From: Deinococcus budaensis
GTDB lineage: Bacteria > Deinococcota > Deinococci > Deinococcales > Deinococcaceae
NCBI RefSeq assembly: GCF_014201885.1
Contig: NZ_JACHFN010000001.1
Coordinates: 372,001 to 436,000 of the forward strand
Length of the DNA stretch: 64,000 nt
Direction of reading: 5' to 3'
The notes beneath the pieces are model-generated. The model was not told where the DNA came from. It did not search any database and saw only the letters and a list, made by a program, of their open reading frames with translations. Every line of letters starts with the position of its first letter. Positions within the stretch are counted from its first letter, which is position 1. The position numbers were made by a program, and so were the translations under genes. Below are positions 30,239 to 42,689 of this stretch, in pieces.

Positions 30239-32997
30239 CCCAGACCCAGCAACCGCGGGTGCAGACCCCACTGGCCGAGAAATCCTCCCTCATCGAGCAC
30301 GCCTTCCCGGTCGCGAAGCTCAGCGCCGAGAGCTACAAGGAACGCAAGGCGGGCTCCGGGCAGCGTCTGACCGGCATCGGAAAATGGTGGGGGCGTAAAC
30401 CGCTGGTGCTGGTGCGTGCCAGCATCCTCGGGGCCCTGCTGCCCGCCACCGACGACCCCCAGAAGGACAACGAGGTCTTCGAGCGCCTGATGGGCATGGA
30501 TGAGGACGGCCTGTTCGAGCGTCGCCCCCGGAAAACCCTTGTGCGTGCTCAGTTCGCGGCCCTTAGTCCTGAGGAGCAGCTCAAGCAGGCGGTGCTGGCC
30601 GAGGCCTACGAGGGCCCCAGCGATGCCGAGAGCTGGAAGATGATCAACGACCACCTCGGCACGAATGCGTCCAGCTTGCAGGAGATCGTGGAGCAACTGG
30701 GCGTGATGCGCTTCGGCGAAAAGCCCCGGGTGGGGGACGTGTTCTCGGGCGGGGGCTCCATACCCTTTGAGGCGGCCCGGCTGGGCTGCGACACCTACGC
30801 CAGCGACCTCAACCCGGTGGCGGCCCTGCTGACCTGGAGCAACCAGGCGCTGCTCTGCGCCACCCCCGAGGACAGGGCCCGGATTGACGCCGCACAGAAG
30901 TGGGTCTACGAGGAAGTCGACCGCCAGATCACCGAGTGGGGCATCGAACACGACGAGCAGGGCCGCCGGGCTGACGCATATCTCTGGTGCAACGAGGTGC
31001 TTGACCCGGAAACCGGCTATAGGGTGCCCCTGACTGCAACCTGGGTTGTCAGCGTCAAGGACCGCGTAGTGGCCGAACTGGTGCCAGATGACGCGAATAA
31101 GAGGTACGACATTCGCATCGTGACGGGCGCTTCAGATGCCCAGATGACGAAGGCGAAACAGGGGACTGTGGTGAACCAGCACCTCGTGCCGCCCCCGACG
31201 AAAGACAATCCTCAGCCGCACGCAACACAAATGAGCAGGCTGCGTGATCGGCACAACAGCGGACAAGGACTTCGTTCTTGGGAGAGCAAAGATCTTATCC
31301 CTCGAACGGAGGATTTTTACCAAGAGCGCTTGTATTGTGTTCGCTGGACTAACGAGAAAGGCAAGCGCAGCTATGAATCCGCCGTGACAGCGGATCTCAG
31401 TCGCGAGGCGAAAGCTCTTTCCTTGCTCGAGGAGAGATGGACAACATGGCAGGAGTCAGGTTTCGTGCCCTCAAGGCCTATAGAGGCAGGCCCGCGTGCC
31501 AGCCGTGTTTTTGCGGCAAGGGAGTGGCGCTACTGGTCAAACATGTTCACGCCCAGGCAACTCTTAACAAACGGGCTGTTTGCACAAGCAATAGCCCAAA
31601 GCGAAGAGCCGAAGCGACTACTGAGCCTGCTTGGCAAAATCGCAGATCGCAATAGCCGCTTGGCACGCTGGGATCCAAGTCGTGACCTTGCAATTCAAAC
31701 TTTCAGCAGTCAGAGCCTAGCTCCCCTGTACAACTTCGCCATTCGGGGATGGTCAACACTCCAAGACACCGCCGTTCCAACTTCGTCCCTCTTCAGTGCA
31801 AGCCTGGACGTGCACCTCAAGGATGCACGTTCTACCATGACGCCGCGCACGATCTGGATTACCGATCCCCCTTACGCCGATGCCATCGACTACGAGGAGA
31901 TCTCTGAATTTTTCCTTTCGTGGTACGAGAAACGTATCCCGGCGCTTTTCCCGAACTGGTATGCGGATACCCGACGCGCTCTCGCCGTCAAGGGCAAAGG
32001 CATCTCCTTCAACGAGTCGATGATTGAAGTCTACTCGAACCTCGCCCACCTCATGCCCGACAACGGTGTGCAGATCGTCATGTTCACCCACCAGGACGCG
32101 GAGGTCTGGGCCGACCTCGCCATGACCATGTGGGCGTCGGGGCTGAAGGTGTCCGCTGCCTGGACCGTCGCCACCGAAACCACGGACGGCATCAATGGCG
32201 GCAGCAACTATGTCCAGGGCACTGTCCTCCTCGTCCTGCGGAAGCGCGGCGAAGTCGAAACCCTCTTTGAGGACGACATCCGGTCAAAGATGAGGCAAGA
32301 GGTCTCCAAGCAACTCAAGGACATGCAGCTTCTCGAGGGTGCAGGCCTGCGCTGGAGCGACGCCGACCTCCAGCTCGCGACCTACGCCGCCGCGCTGCGG
32401 GTCATCACTTCCCATGACATCGACGGCATCGACCCGCGCTCCGAACTGCTCAAGGTGCGGGCCAAGGGCGAAAAGTCGCCGGTCCACCTGCTGATCGACC
32501 AGGCCTCGCAGGTCGCCAGCCGCGAGCTAATCCCCCGGGGCGTCGAGCCCAGCATCTGGCGTGACCTCGGGCCGCACGAACGCTTCTACCTCAAGGGCCT
32601 CGAGACCGAGCAGCGGGGCGAGCACCGCAGCGGCGTCTACCAGGAACTCTCCAAGGGTTACGCCGCGAGCAACTGGCGCGACCTCCTCGGCGACGACCGG
32701 GCCAACAACGTCCGGCTGATGACTGCGACCGAGATGGGCAGCCGCTCGGTGAACACTGGCCCGCTCGCCGGAACCCTGCTGCGCCACCTGCTGATGGCGG
32801 TGCAGATCACGGCCCGGGAGGGCAGCCCGGAGAAGGGGATCGCGTGGTTGCAAAGTGACGCGCCCAACTTCGCCATGCAGCAGACCAAGGCCATCAAGCT
32901 CCTCGAACACCTCGGCAAGCAGGCGCTCCCGCACTGGAAGGCGGATGCCGAGGCGGCCCGCGTGCTGCGCGGGGCGCTGATGAACCTCGGCGTCTGA
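30235..32997 (+). CDS. DUF1156 adenine-specific DNA methyltransferase
   Basis: 920 aa. SYKERKAGSGQRLTGIGKWWGRKPL opens the DUF1156 region. VFSGGGSIPFEAARLG (about residue 168) is the SAM-binding motif and TDPPYADAIDY (Asp about 544) the catalytic DPPY. The middle, roughly 31000-31970, is clearly less G+C-rich than both flanks (31561-31620 counts 50%), which suggests an exchanged specificity segment. In such systems the methylase probably marks self DNA. Overlaps the helicase start by 1 nt. Confidence 0.9.
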   Translation: MTQTQQPRVQTPLAEKSSLIEHAFPVAKLSAESYKERKAGSGQRLTGIGKWWGRKPLVLVRASILGALLPATDDPQKDNEVFERLMGMDEDGLFERRPRKTLVRAQFAALSPEEQLKQAVLAEAYEGPSDAESWKMINDHLGTNASSLQEIVEQLGVMRFGEKPRVGDVFSGGGSIPFEAARLGCDTYASDLNPVAALLTWSNQALLCATPEDRARIDAAQKWVYEEVDRQITEWGIEHDEQGRRADAYLWCNEVLDPETGYRVPLTATWVVSVKDRVVAELVPDDANKRYDIRIVTGASDAQMTKAKQGTVVNQHLVPPPTKDNPQPHATQMSRLRDRHNSGQGLRSWESKDLIPRTEDFYQERLYCVRWTNEKGKRSYESAVTADLSREAKALSLLEERWTTWQESGFVPSRPIEAGPRASRVFAAREWRYWSNMFTPRQLLTNGLFAQAIAQSEEPKRLLSLLGKIADRNSRLARWDPSRDLAIQTFSSQSLAPLYNFAIRGWSTLQDTAVPTSSLFSASLDVHLKDARSTMTPRTIWITDPPYADAIDYEEISEFFLSWYEKRIPALFPNWYADTRRALAVKGKGISFNESMIEVYSNLAHLMPDNGVQIVMFTHQDAEVWADLAMTMWASGLKVSAAWTVATETTDGINGGSNYVQGTVLLVLRKRGEVETLFEDDIRSKMRQEVSKQLKDMQLLEGAGLRWSDADLQLATYAAALRVITSHDIDGIDPRSELLKVRAKGEKSPVHLLIDQASQVASRELIPRGVEPSIWRDLGPHERFYLKGLETEQRGEHRSGVYQELSKGYAASNWRDLLGDDRANNVRLMTATEMGSRSVNTGPLAGTLLRHLLMAVQITAREGSPEKGIAWLQSDAPNFAMQQTKAIKLLEHLGKQALPHWKADAEAARVLRGALMNLGV

Positions 32998-35759
32998 TGA
33001 CCCTGCGCCGATACAGCGCCCGCCTGGGCCGCATCGACCAGGACTTCCTCACCCCCCGGCTCACCGGGGCGGCCACCTACGACCGCATCTCGGGGTACTT
33101 CACGTCGTCGGTGCTGCACCTGCTCCAGGAGCCCTTCAGCACCGTGGGGCGCATCCGCATGGTGTGCAACTCCGACCTGAACCCGGCGGACGTGGCGGTC
33201 GCCAAGGTCGCCGAGGAGCAGCAGCGCCGCCGCTGGCACGCGAGCAAGCCTGAGCAGCACCTCATGCAGGCCCCGCCGGAGATGCGGGAGCGGCTGCGAC
33301 TCCTGCACGCGGCGCTGGTCAGCGGGCAGGTCGAGATCCGGGTGCTTCCCGACAAGGCCTTCGGCTTCATGCACGGGAAGGCCGGAGTCATCACCAACGG
33401 GACGAAGACCGCCTTCATGGGCAGTGTCAACGACACCGCCAACGCCTGGAGCCGCAACTACGAGCTGCTGTGGGAAGACCCCACGCCTGACGGGGTAACT
33501 TGGGTACAGGCGGAGTTCGATGCCCTCTGGACCCACGACCTCGCGGTGCCGCTCGCCCAAGCCGTGATCGACGACCTCAAGCGTCTCGCCGGGCGGCACG
33601 AGCTGACGCTGGACGAATGGCGTGACCTCCTGAACCGCGACCTCGCGGGCGGGGGCCACGACCTGAAGGAGGTCACCGCCCCGCTGATCGAGGCCCCGCT
33701 CTACACCAGCGAGACCGGGCTGTGGCCGCACCAGAAGGCCTTCGTCCACCAGACGGTGCTGGCGCACTCCGGGCCTTTCCGGCGGGCGCGGCTGCTGCTG
33801 GCCGACCAGGTGGGCCTGGGCAAGACCCTCCAGCTCGCGGTGAGTGCCGAGATCATCGCCTTGCAGGGGGACGAGCCCGTGCTGATCGCGGTGCCCAAGA
33901 CGCTGCTCGGGCAGTGGCAGGCCGAGATGTGGGATCTGCTGCGCGTGCCCAGCGTCCGGTGGGACAGTGGGGCCCGGGCCTGGGTGGATGAGCGGGGGCT
34001 CCTGACCCGGGGCTTCCGGAACTGCCCCCGCCGCATCGCGCTGGTGTCCTCGAGTTGGCTCTCCTACCTCGGAGAAGAGGCCCACGAGGTGTTCGAGCAG
34101 GACTACGGCCTGGTGATCCTCGACGAGGCGCACCGGGCGCGGATGACGGGCACCGGTAAGAAGCGCCGCCCGAACAACCTGTACCGGGCCATCCGCCGCC
34201 TCGCGGGCCGCAGCCGCAGCGTCTTACTCGCCACGGCGACCCCCGTGCAGCTCGAGCTGCTCGAGGCGCACGACCTCTTGCAGATCCTGGCCGAGGGGGC
34301 CCCCGAGGTGCTGGGGGGGCCGTACTCGCAGTGGAACATGCAGGTGCGTGAGGGGCTGGAACTTGTGGTGGGCCGCCAGACCCCGCCGAACAGCTTTATG
34401 GCGATCTGGCCCTGGTACCGCTCGCCGGTGGCGCAGAGCCGGGACGCGCACGGCCGCCTCGACCCCGACCTGCTGGACATCCGGCGCAGCCTGGGCCTGC
34501 GGGACGGCGAGTACCAGGCCGCGAGCCAGGCCTACGAGCGCCTCACGGGCTTCGAACTCGCGCAGATCACGGGCGACTTCCCCCGGTGGGTTCAGGAGCA
34601 GAACCCCTACATCCGGCGCATCGTCATGCGGACGCGCCAGAAGCTGGAGGAAGAGGGGCAGCTCGAGCGCATCGCGGTCGACCTCCACGGGGAGAAGGAG
34701 GCCGTGCCGGTGTCGGATGAGGTGGCGCGGGCCTACGAGATCGCCGAGGCGGTGTGTGACGAGCTGGGCCGGGAGGGGGGTCTCACGGGGTTTGCCCGCA
34801 CCGCCCTGCTGCGACGCATCAGCTCCAGCCTCGAGGCCGGGTACATCAGCGTCAGCCGGATGCTGCGGGGGGAATCGGCCGTCGAGGTGTCCGAGGTGGA
34901 AGAGGACGAGGAAGGGGCCGCCGCCGAGCCCACCAGCGGGATGCGGGCGAAGCTCGAGGAGTTGCAGTGGGTGCTGGGGCGGGCCCGCACCCATGACCCC
35001 AAGATCAGGCTCGCCATCGAGCTGCTGGACGGGGCTCCGGCAGCCACCCGCGGCCAGCCGGACTGGCGGCGGGACGGGTGCATCCTCTTCTCGCAGTACC
35101 TCGATACCGCCGATGCGGTCGCCCGGGCGCTGAGCCGCCACTTCCCCGGCATCCCGGTAGGCCTGTACACCAACGAGGTGCAGAGCGGGGTCTACCAGGA
35201 CGGCGTGTTCCAGAGCTGCGAGCGTCAGACCCTCAAGGAGCAGGTCCGGGACGGCGCCCTGACGCTGCTGGTGGGGACGGACGCGGCCTCCGAGGGGCTG
35301 AACCTGCAACGGCTGTCCAACCTCATCAACATCGACCTGCCGTGGAACCCGACACGGCTCGAGCAGCGCAAGGGGCGCATCCAGCGCATCGGGCAGAAGC
35401 ACGCGACGGTGCGCATCTACAACATGCGGTACCGGGGTTCGATTGAAGACCGGGTGCATCAGCGGCTCTCCGAGCGCTTCGGGGACATCACCGCGCTCTT
35501 TGGGCTGATCCCGCAGGTGCTCGAAGACCACTGGGTGGAACTCGCCAAGGCCAACGAACAGCGGGTGAAGGTGCTGCTGGACTACGTGGGGGAAGCGGAG
35601 AAGACGACCCTGCTCCATCCCTTCGAGCGCGTGAACCAGCAGGTGCCTGACCTGAGTCACTGGGACGAGTGCACGGCGGTGCTGAAGAGTGCCGAGGCGG
35701 GGGCGCACCTGCGGCAGGGGTGGGGGACGTTGGGGGGTCAGAACCGCTCAGAGAGCTGA
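32997..35759 (+). CDS. SNF2-type helicase with N-terminal PLD-like domain
   Basis: 920 aa. Residues about 1-180 look like a phospholipase D-type nuclease domain: FGFMHGKAGVITNG then AFMGSVNDT, one HxK half-motif. The SF2 core has ADQVGLGKTLQ (about 272), ILDEAHRAR (about 375), LLATATPVQL and RKGRIQRIGQKHATVRIYN (about 795). Together with the ATPase and methylase this matches the Hma (helicase-methylase-ATPase) class and resembles DISARM helicase plus DrmC. Presumably it attacks unmodified phage DNA. Confidence 0.9.
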   Translation: MTLRRYSARLGRIDQDFLTPRLTGAATYDRISGYFTSSVLHLLQEPFSTVGRIRMVCNSDLNPADVAVAKVAEEQQRRRWHASKPEQHLMQAPPEMRERLRLLHAALVSGQVEIRVLPDKAFGFMHGKAGVITNGTKTAFMGSVNDTANAWSRNYELLWEDPTPDGVTWVQAEFDALWTHDLAVPLAQAVIDDLKRLAGRHELTLDEWRDLLNRDLAGGGHDLKEVTAPLIEAPLYTSETGLWPHQKAFVHQTVLAHSGPFRRARLLLADQVGLGKTLQLAVSAEIIALQGDEPVLIAVPKTLLGQWQAEMWDLLRVPSVRWDSGARAWVDERGLLTRGFRNCPRRIALVSSSWLSYLGEEAHEVFEQDYGLVILDEAHRARMTGTGKKRRPNNLYRAIRRLAGRSRSVLLATATPVQLELLEAHDLLQILAEGAPEVLGGPYSQWNMQVREGLELVVGRQTPPNSFMAIWPWYRSPVAQSRDAHGRLDPDLLDIRRSLGLRDGEYQAASQAYERLTGFELAQITGDFPRWVQEQNPYIRRIVMRTRQKLEEEGQLERIAVDLHGEKEAVPVSDEVARAYEIAEAVCDELGREGGLTGFARTALLRRISSSLEAGYISVSRMLRGESAVEVSEVEEDEEGAAAEPTSGMRAKLEELQWVLGRARTHDPKIRLAIELLDGAPAATRGQPDWRRDGCILFSQYLDTADAVARALSRHFPGIPVGLYTNEVQSGVYQDGVFQSCERQTLKEQVRDGALTLLVGTDAASEGLNLQRLSNLINIDLPWNPTRLEQRKGRIQRIGQKHATVRIYNMRYRGSIEDRVHQRLSERFGDITALFGLIPQVLEDHWVELAKANEQRVKVLLDYVGEAEKTTLLHPFERVNQQVPDLSHWDECTAVLKSAEAGAHLRQGWGTLGGQNRSES

Positions 35760-35761
35760 AC

Positions 35762-35788
35762 GAAGAGGGCAACCGGGTTGCCCTCTTC
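35762..35788 (+). terminator. terminator of the Hma-type operon
   Basis: gaagagggcaac (35762-35773) and gttgccctcttc (35777-35788) form a perfect 12-bp stem with a 3-nt loop, starting 3 bp after the helicase stop. It could act in both directions, towards the convergent small gene. Confidence 0.75.
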
Positions 35789-35824
35789 CAAGCGGTCCGG
35801 GGACGCAAAGCCCGGGAAACGGCT

Positions 35825-36028
35825 CTACCGCTGCGTGCTCTGCCGTACCCGCCGCAGGGTCACGCTCGGTTCTTCGTAAAACGGATCTACCGGGCGGCCC
35901 TCCTCGAACGTCAGCACGCCCAGATTGACCAGCACCTGCCCGAGGCGCAGGTCTGGGTACGCCTCCACCTCCTGGAGCAGGAGTGTCAGCAGGGCGCGGT
36001 TCGCGTCAAGGCGGCTCATCTGCTGCAT
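35825..36028 (-). CDS. small protein near the transposon right end
   Basis: 67 aa from ATG 36028, preceded on the minus strand by TAGATT (36034-36039) with 5 nt between, a leaderless start. RLDANRALLTLLLQEVEAYPDLRLGQVLVNLGVL...DPFYEEPSVTLRRV resembles short proteins I have seen annotated as hypothetical in Deinococcus and other bacteria. Alpha-helical, no known motif. Convergent with the defence operon and the last gene inside the element. Confidence 0.65.
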   Translation of the reverse strand: MQQMSRLDANRALLTLLLQEVEAYPDLRLGQVLVNLGVLTFEEGRPVDPFYEEPSVTLRRVRQSTQR

Positions 36029-36123
36029 GCCCAAATCTAGCGGGGTGGTGGATAACACGTGCCCTGGGAGCAGCGGACGTACTGTGAGGGGACGGCACCT
36101 GAAGCCGCGCTCACTGCCAACGT

Positions 36124-36282
36124 GAGTGCCATGGCAAAGGGAGATGCCTGCATAGGTGAGTGCCGTGGCAAAGCGCCACGGATAATCCCTGGTGCCTTGG
36201 CAAAGTCGAGCAGTGCCTTATGAAAGTGAAAACAGCGGTCGAAACCGCTGTCTTCGAGTGCCATGATCATTTGAACCAGACA
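36124..36282. repeat. right-end TnsB-type binding sites
   Basis: Five copies of GAGTGCCNTGGCAAAG or close variants begin at 36124, 36158, 36191, 36211 and 36256 (the last is the terminal site ending at ACA 36282). They are inverted relative to the left-end copies. The close packing resembles the right end of Tn7. The 95 bp between the small gene and the first copy show nothing else. Confidence 0.85.
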
Positions 36283-36287
36283 GGTTG
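36283..36287. repeat. target-site duplication, right copy
   Basis: ggttg follows the ACA terminus at 36280-36282 and matches 12311-12315. Confidence 0.9.
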
Positions 36288-36290
36288 ACT

Positions 36291-36312
36291 CCACGCCCGC
36301 TTCCCGCTGCCG
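36291..36312. terminator. right arm of the hairpin split by the transposon
   Basis: Exact reverse complement of 12290-12311. The arm lies 14 bp past the MFS stop codon on the minus strand. With its partner 24 kb away, termination of the MFS transcript may now rely on sequence inside the element. Confidence 0.8.
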
Positions 36313-36326
36313 TGCCCGCCGGGCGC

Positions 36327-38713
<2,387 letters not shown>

Positions 38714-38737
38714 GGTTGCAAGCTTGAAATAGTCTTG

Positions 38738-38779
38738 GTCATAAGAAGGTATGATGAACTTCACAATTGGCATATGCAA
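38738..38779 (-). promoter_or_regulatory. promoter region of the marR-MFS operon
   Basis: On the minus strand TTGTGA (38761-38766) and TATGAC (38738-38743) are spaced 17 bp. Just upstream TTGGCATATGCAA (38767-38779) is a near-perfect palindrome around CATATG, a plausible MarR site. Confidence 0.45.
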
Positions 38780-38878
38780 GCGCTGAGGGCGGGGTAGGCC
38801 GGACGACCTAGGCGGCGGGAACAGGAACGCGCTGCTCAGGACCGCCCATGCTCTCCCCCACCGCCCGGCAGCCAGAAA

Positions 38879-38911
38879 CCGGCGGCCTCCGTGTGTTCGG
38901 AAGGCCGCCGG
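38879..38911 (-). terminator. terminator after lysX
   Basis: ccggcggcct (38879-38888) pairs with aggccgccgg (38902-38911). Read on the minus strand the stem is followed by TTTCT, an intrinsic terminator for the lysine cluster. Confidence 0.7.
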
Positions 38912-38945
38912 GGAAGAGGGAGCCGCGAGGCCCCGGGACAGAGGC

Positions 38946-39812
<867 letters not shown>

Positions 39813-39840
39813 AGGAAATTGAGGGGTGCAGTCAGCGTTC

Positions 39841-39880
39841 GGCGGTCCGCCGTCAGCGACAGGGCTGAAAGCGGACCGCC
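39841..39880 (-). terminator. stem-loop between lysW and lysX
   Basis: ggcggtccgc (39841-39850) and gcggaccgcc (39871-39880) form a perfect 10-bp stem, with an inner tcagc/gctga pairing (39853-39857, 39864-39868). It sits within the cluster, so it may be a partial terminator or a 3' stabiliser allowing more LysW than LysX. Confidence 0.5.
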
Positions 39881-39890
39881 GGAAACAGGC

Positions 39891-40064
39891 TTACTCCCCC
39901 CAGTCCTCCGCTTCCTGCGGGGCCTGCTCCAGGCGGGGGGGGTCGAGGGAGACGACCTCGTACTCCACGCCCGTCTCGTCGTCAATCACGAGTTCGCCCA
40001 GTTCGGGGTTGCTCAGCTCGATGGTCGCACCCGTCTCCGGGTTTTCAAATTGAATGATGGTCAT
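39891..40064 (-). CDS. lysW: LysW amino-group carrier protein, cysteine-free
   Basis: 57 aa from ATG 40064, with GGAGA upstream. The acidic tail QEAEDWGE is the LysW signature whose last Glu carries the substrate, and NPELGELV and YEVVSLDPPRLE fit the family. In Thermus LysW as I recall it, two CxxC pairs bind zinc; here the same places read NPET and DDET, and the protein has no Cys at all. It should still act as carrier for LysX. The next gene upstream encodes a Cys-rich relative. Confidence 0.9.
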   Translation of the reverse strand: MTIIQFENPETGATIELSNPELGELVIDDETGVEYEVVSLDPPRLEQAPQEAEDWGE

Positions 40065-40130
40065 GGATTCTCCTTGCACTTGGTAGGCTATTCGATCCCG
40101 AAGTTTGCAGAACAAATGACCTAGACAGGC

Positions 40131-40460
40131 TCAGGCGTCGTCGAATTCCAGCTCGATGCGGGCGCGGCAGTGGGGGCAGCCCACCACGCTGACCACGCTG
40201 CCGTCGGCACTCTCGACGGTGGGCGCGGCGGCGAGCAGGTCCTCGGTGACCTCGAACTCCTCGCCGCAGGCCGGGCACACGGTCAGGATGCCCAGCAGTT
40301 CCAGTTCGAACTCCTCGCCGGGACCGTTGCGGGTGACTTCCATCTCGGCGCTGCACGAGTCGCAGACGATCACGTCACCCACCGCGAGGTCGGCGCGGTC
40401 GGCGTCGCTGAGTTCCAGCACCTCCGCGCACACGGGGCAATCGATTTCCAGGGTCGCCAT
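40131..40460 (-). CDS. double zinc-ribbon LysW-like protein
   Basis: 109 aa. Two tandem units, each with two CxxC knuckles: CPVC and CDSC, then CPAC and CPHC. Each unit has the LysW zinc-ribbon spacing, but the EDWGE tail is absent (it ends ELEFDDA), so it cannot be the carrier. TAGACT (reverse of 40467-40472) lies 6 nt before the ATG, a leaderless start independent of lysU. Possibly a scaffold for lysine enzymes; function unknown. Confidence 0.75.
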   Translation of the reverse strand: MATLEIDCPVCAEVLELSDADRADLAVGDVIVCDSCSAEMEVTRNGPGEEFELELLGILTVCPACGEEFEVTEDLLAAAPTVESADGSVVSVVGCPHCRARIELEFDDA

Positions 40461-40464
40461 GGAG

Positions 40465-40992
40465 TCAGTCTAGCGGGGCCGCCGCGCCTGACTCCTCGCC
40501 CGGCCGCTCGCCCGGAAAGCGGCCGTATTTCTTGAAGAAGGCCAGGATGCTGCCTTCGCGCAGCGCCTCGCGCAGAAACTCGGGCGGCGGCGGAAGCTGG
40601 AAGGTGCCCCCCGCGTGGGTCAGCGTGCCGGTCTGGGCGTCGAGGCTCACCTCTGCCCCGTCCGCGAGCACGCCGGTCAGGTCGGCTTCAAAGGCGGGGA
40701 TGCCCAGGTTGAGCAGGTTGCGGTAGTGGATGCGGGCGAAACTCGGCGCCACGATGCCGCCGATCCGCAGCTTCTTCAGCGCCTGCGGGGCGTATTCGCG
40801 GCTGCTGCCCAGGCCCCAGTTGCGCCCGCCGATCAGCACGTCGCCCGGCCGCACCTCGGCGGCGAACTCGGGGCGGAGGTAGTGGAAGGCGTAGGTCTGA
40901 AACAGGTCCTCGCCCGCCATGAATGGGGCGAACTTGCCGGGGAGGATGTCGTCGGTGTTGACGGAGTCGGGGAATTTCCAGACTCGGGGCAT
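40465..40992 (-). CDS. lysU: homoaconitase small subunit (LysU)
   Basis: 175 aa from ATG 40992. VWKFPDSVNTDDILPGKF, VLIGGRNWGLGSSREYAPQALK and IVAPSFARIHYRNLLNLG are the small-subunit (swivel domain) landmarks of the LeuD/homoaconitase family. It forms the homocitrate-to-homoisocitrate enzyme with LysT. A short Pro-rich tail is added. LeuD is the alternative, but the LysW/LysX context favours lysine. Confidence 0.9.
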   Translation of the reverse strand: MPRVWKFPDSVNTDDILPGKFAPFMAGEDLFQTYAFHYLRPEFAAEVRPGDVLIGGRNWGLGSSREYAPQALKKLRIGGIVAPSFARIHYRNLLNLGIPAFEADLTGVLADGAEVSLDAQTGTLTHAGGTFQLPPPPEFLREALREGSILAFFKKYGRFPGERPGEESGAAAPLD

Positions 40993-40993
40993 C

Positions 40994-41289
40994 TCAGTGG
41001 GTCTCCAGGCGGTACGAGGCACAGGCGAAGGTCACGGCCTCCACCGCCCGCGCGAAGCCGTGCGGGGCGTTGACCCGCAGGAAGACCTTGCCGCTTTCTT
41101 CTTTTGCGACGCCGACCGTCAGGACGCCGAGCGGGAGGTCGTACCAGACGCCCGCGTCGTGATCCGTGTCTTTCAGGCCGCCCTCGAAAGCCCCTCTCAC
41201 CCCGTCGTCGAGGACCGTTTCACCGACGCGGGCGAAGAGGTCCAGGCAGGGCAGAAAGTTGGCACCGTGAATCCAGGCCGTGTGTGCCT

Positions 41290-41293
<4 letters not shown>
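40994..41293 (-). CDS. unknown protein within the lysine cluster
   Basis: 99 aa between lysT and lysU. It overlaps the lysT stop (ATGA) and ends 1 nt before the lysU start, so it is fully embedded in the operon. WIHGANFLPCLDLFARVGETVLDDGVR and VWYDLPLGVLTVGVAKEESGKVFLRVNAPHG show a compact alpha/beta pattern. I do not recognise a family. Co-translation suggests a link to homoaconitase, perhaps folding or regulation. Confidence 0.75.
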
Positions 41294-42561
<1,268 letters not shown>

Positions 42562-42689
42562 GGGCGCATTCTGGCGCGAAATGGGCCGGGTGGTATGAGA
42601 TTGAATACCCGAAGGCGCTCTCTGATTTACATTTGACAAGAGTTATTGGCGATGCGGCGAAGCCCCAGACGGCGCCCTATCCTGGGGGC

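Larger units (their letters stand above)
12316..36282. mobile_element. complete Tn7-like transposon with defence cargo
   Basis: 23,967 bp. The termini read inward as TGTCGGGTTCAA (12316) and TGTCTGGTTCAA (reverse strand from 36282); 18 of the first 26 positions agree. Both ends hold inverted copies of a 16-bp motif, CTTTGCCATGRCACTC, taken as TnsB sites. Mobility genes fill 12450-18638 and cargo 19193-36028. A 5-bp duplication flanks it. The ends and duplication are seen directly; activity is inferred from intact mobility genes. No CRISPR array is present. Confidence 0.93.

Noticed and set aside
36124..36282. Regular short repeats looking like a small CRISPR array
   Set aside because: Repeats are only 16 bp, spacing varies from 20 to 45 bp, inverted copies occur at 12316-12436, and no cas genes exist. 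They are transposon end sites.
12316..36282. CRISPR-associated transposon
   Set aside because: The tnsAB/tnsC/two-tniQ set is similar, but no cas gene, repeat array or guide-like spacer is visible in the element.
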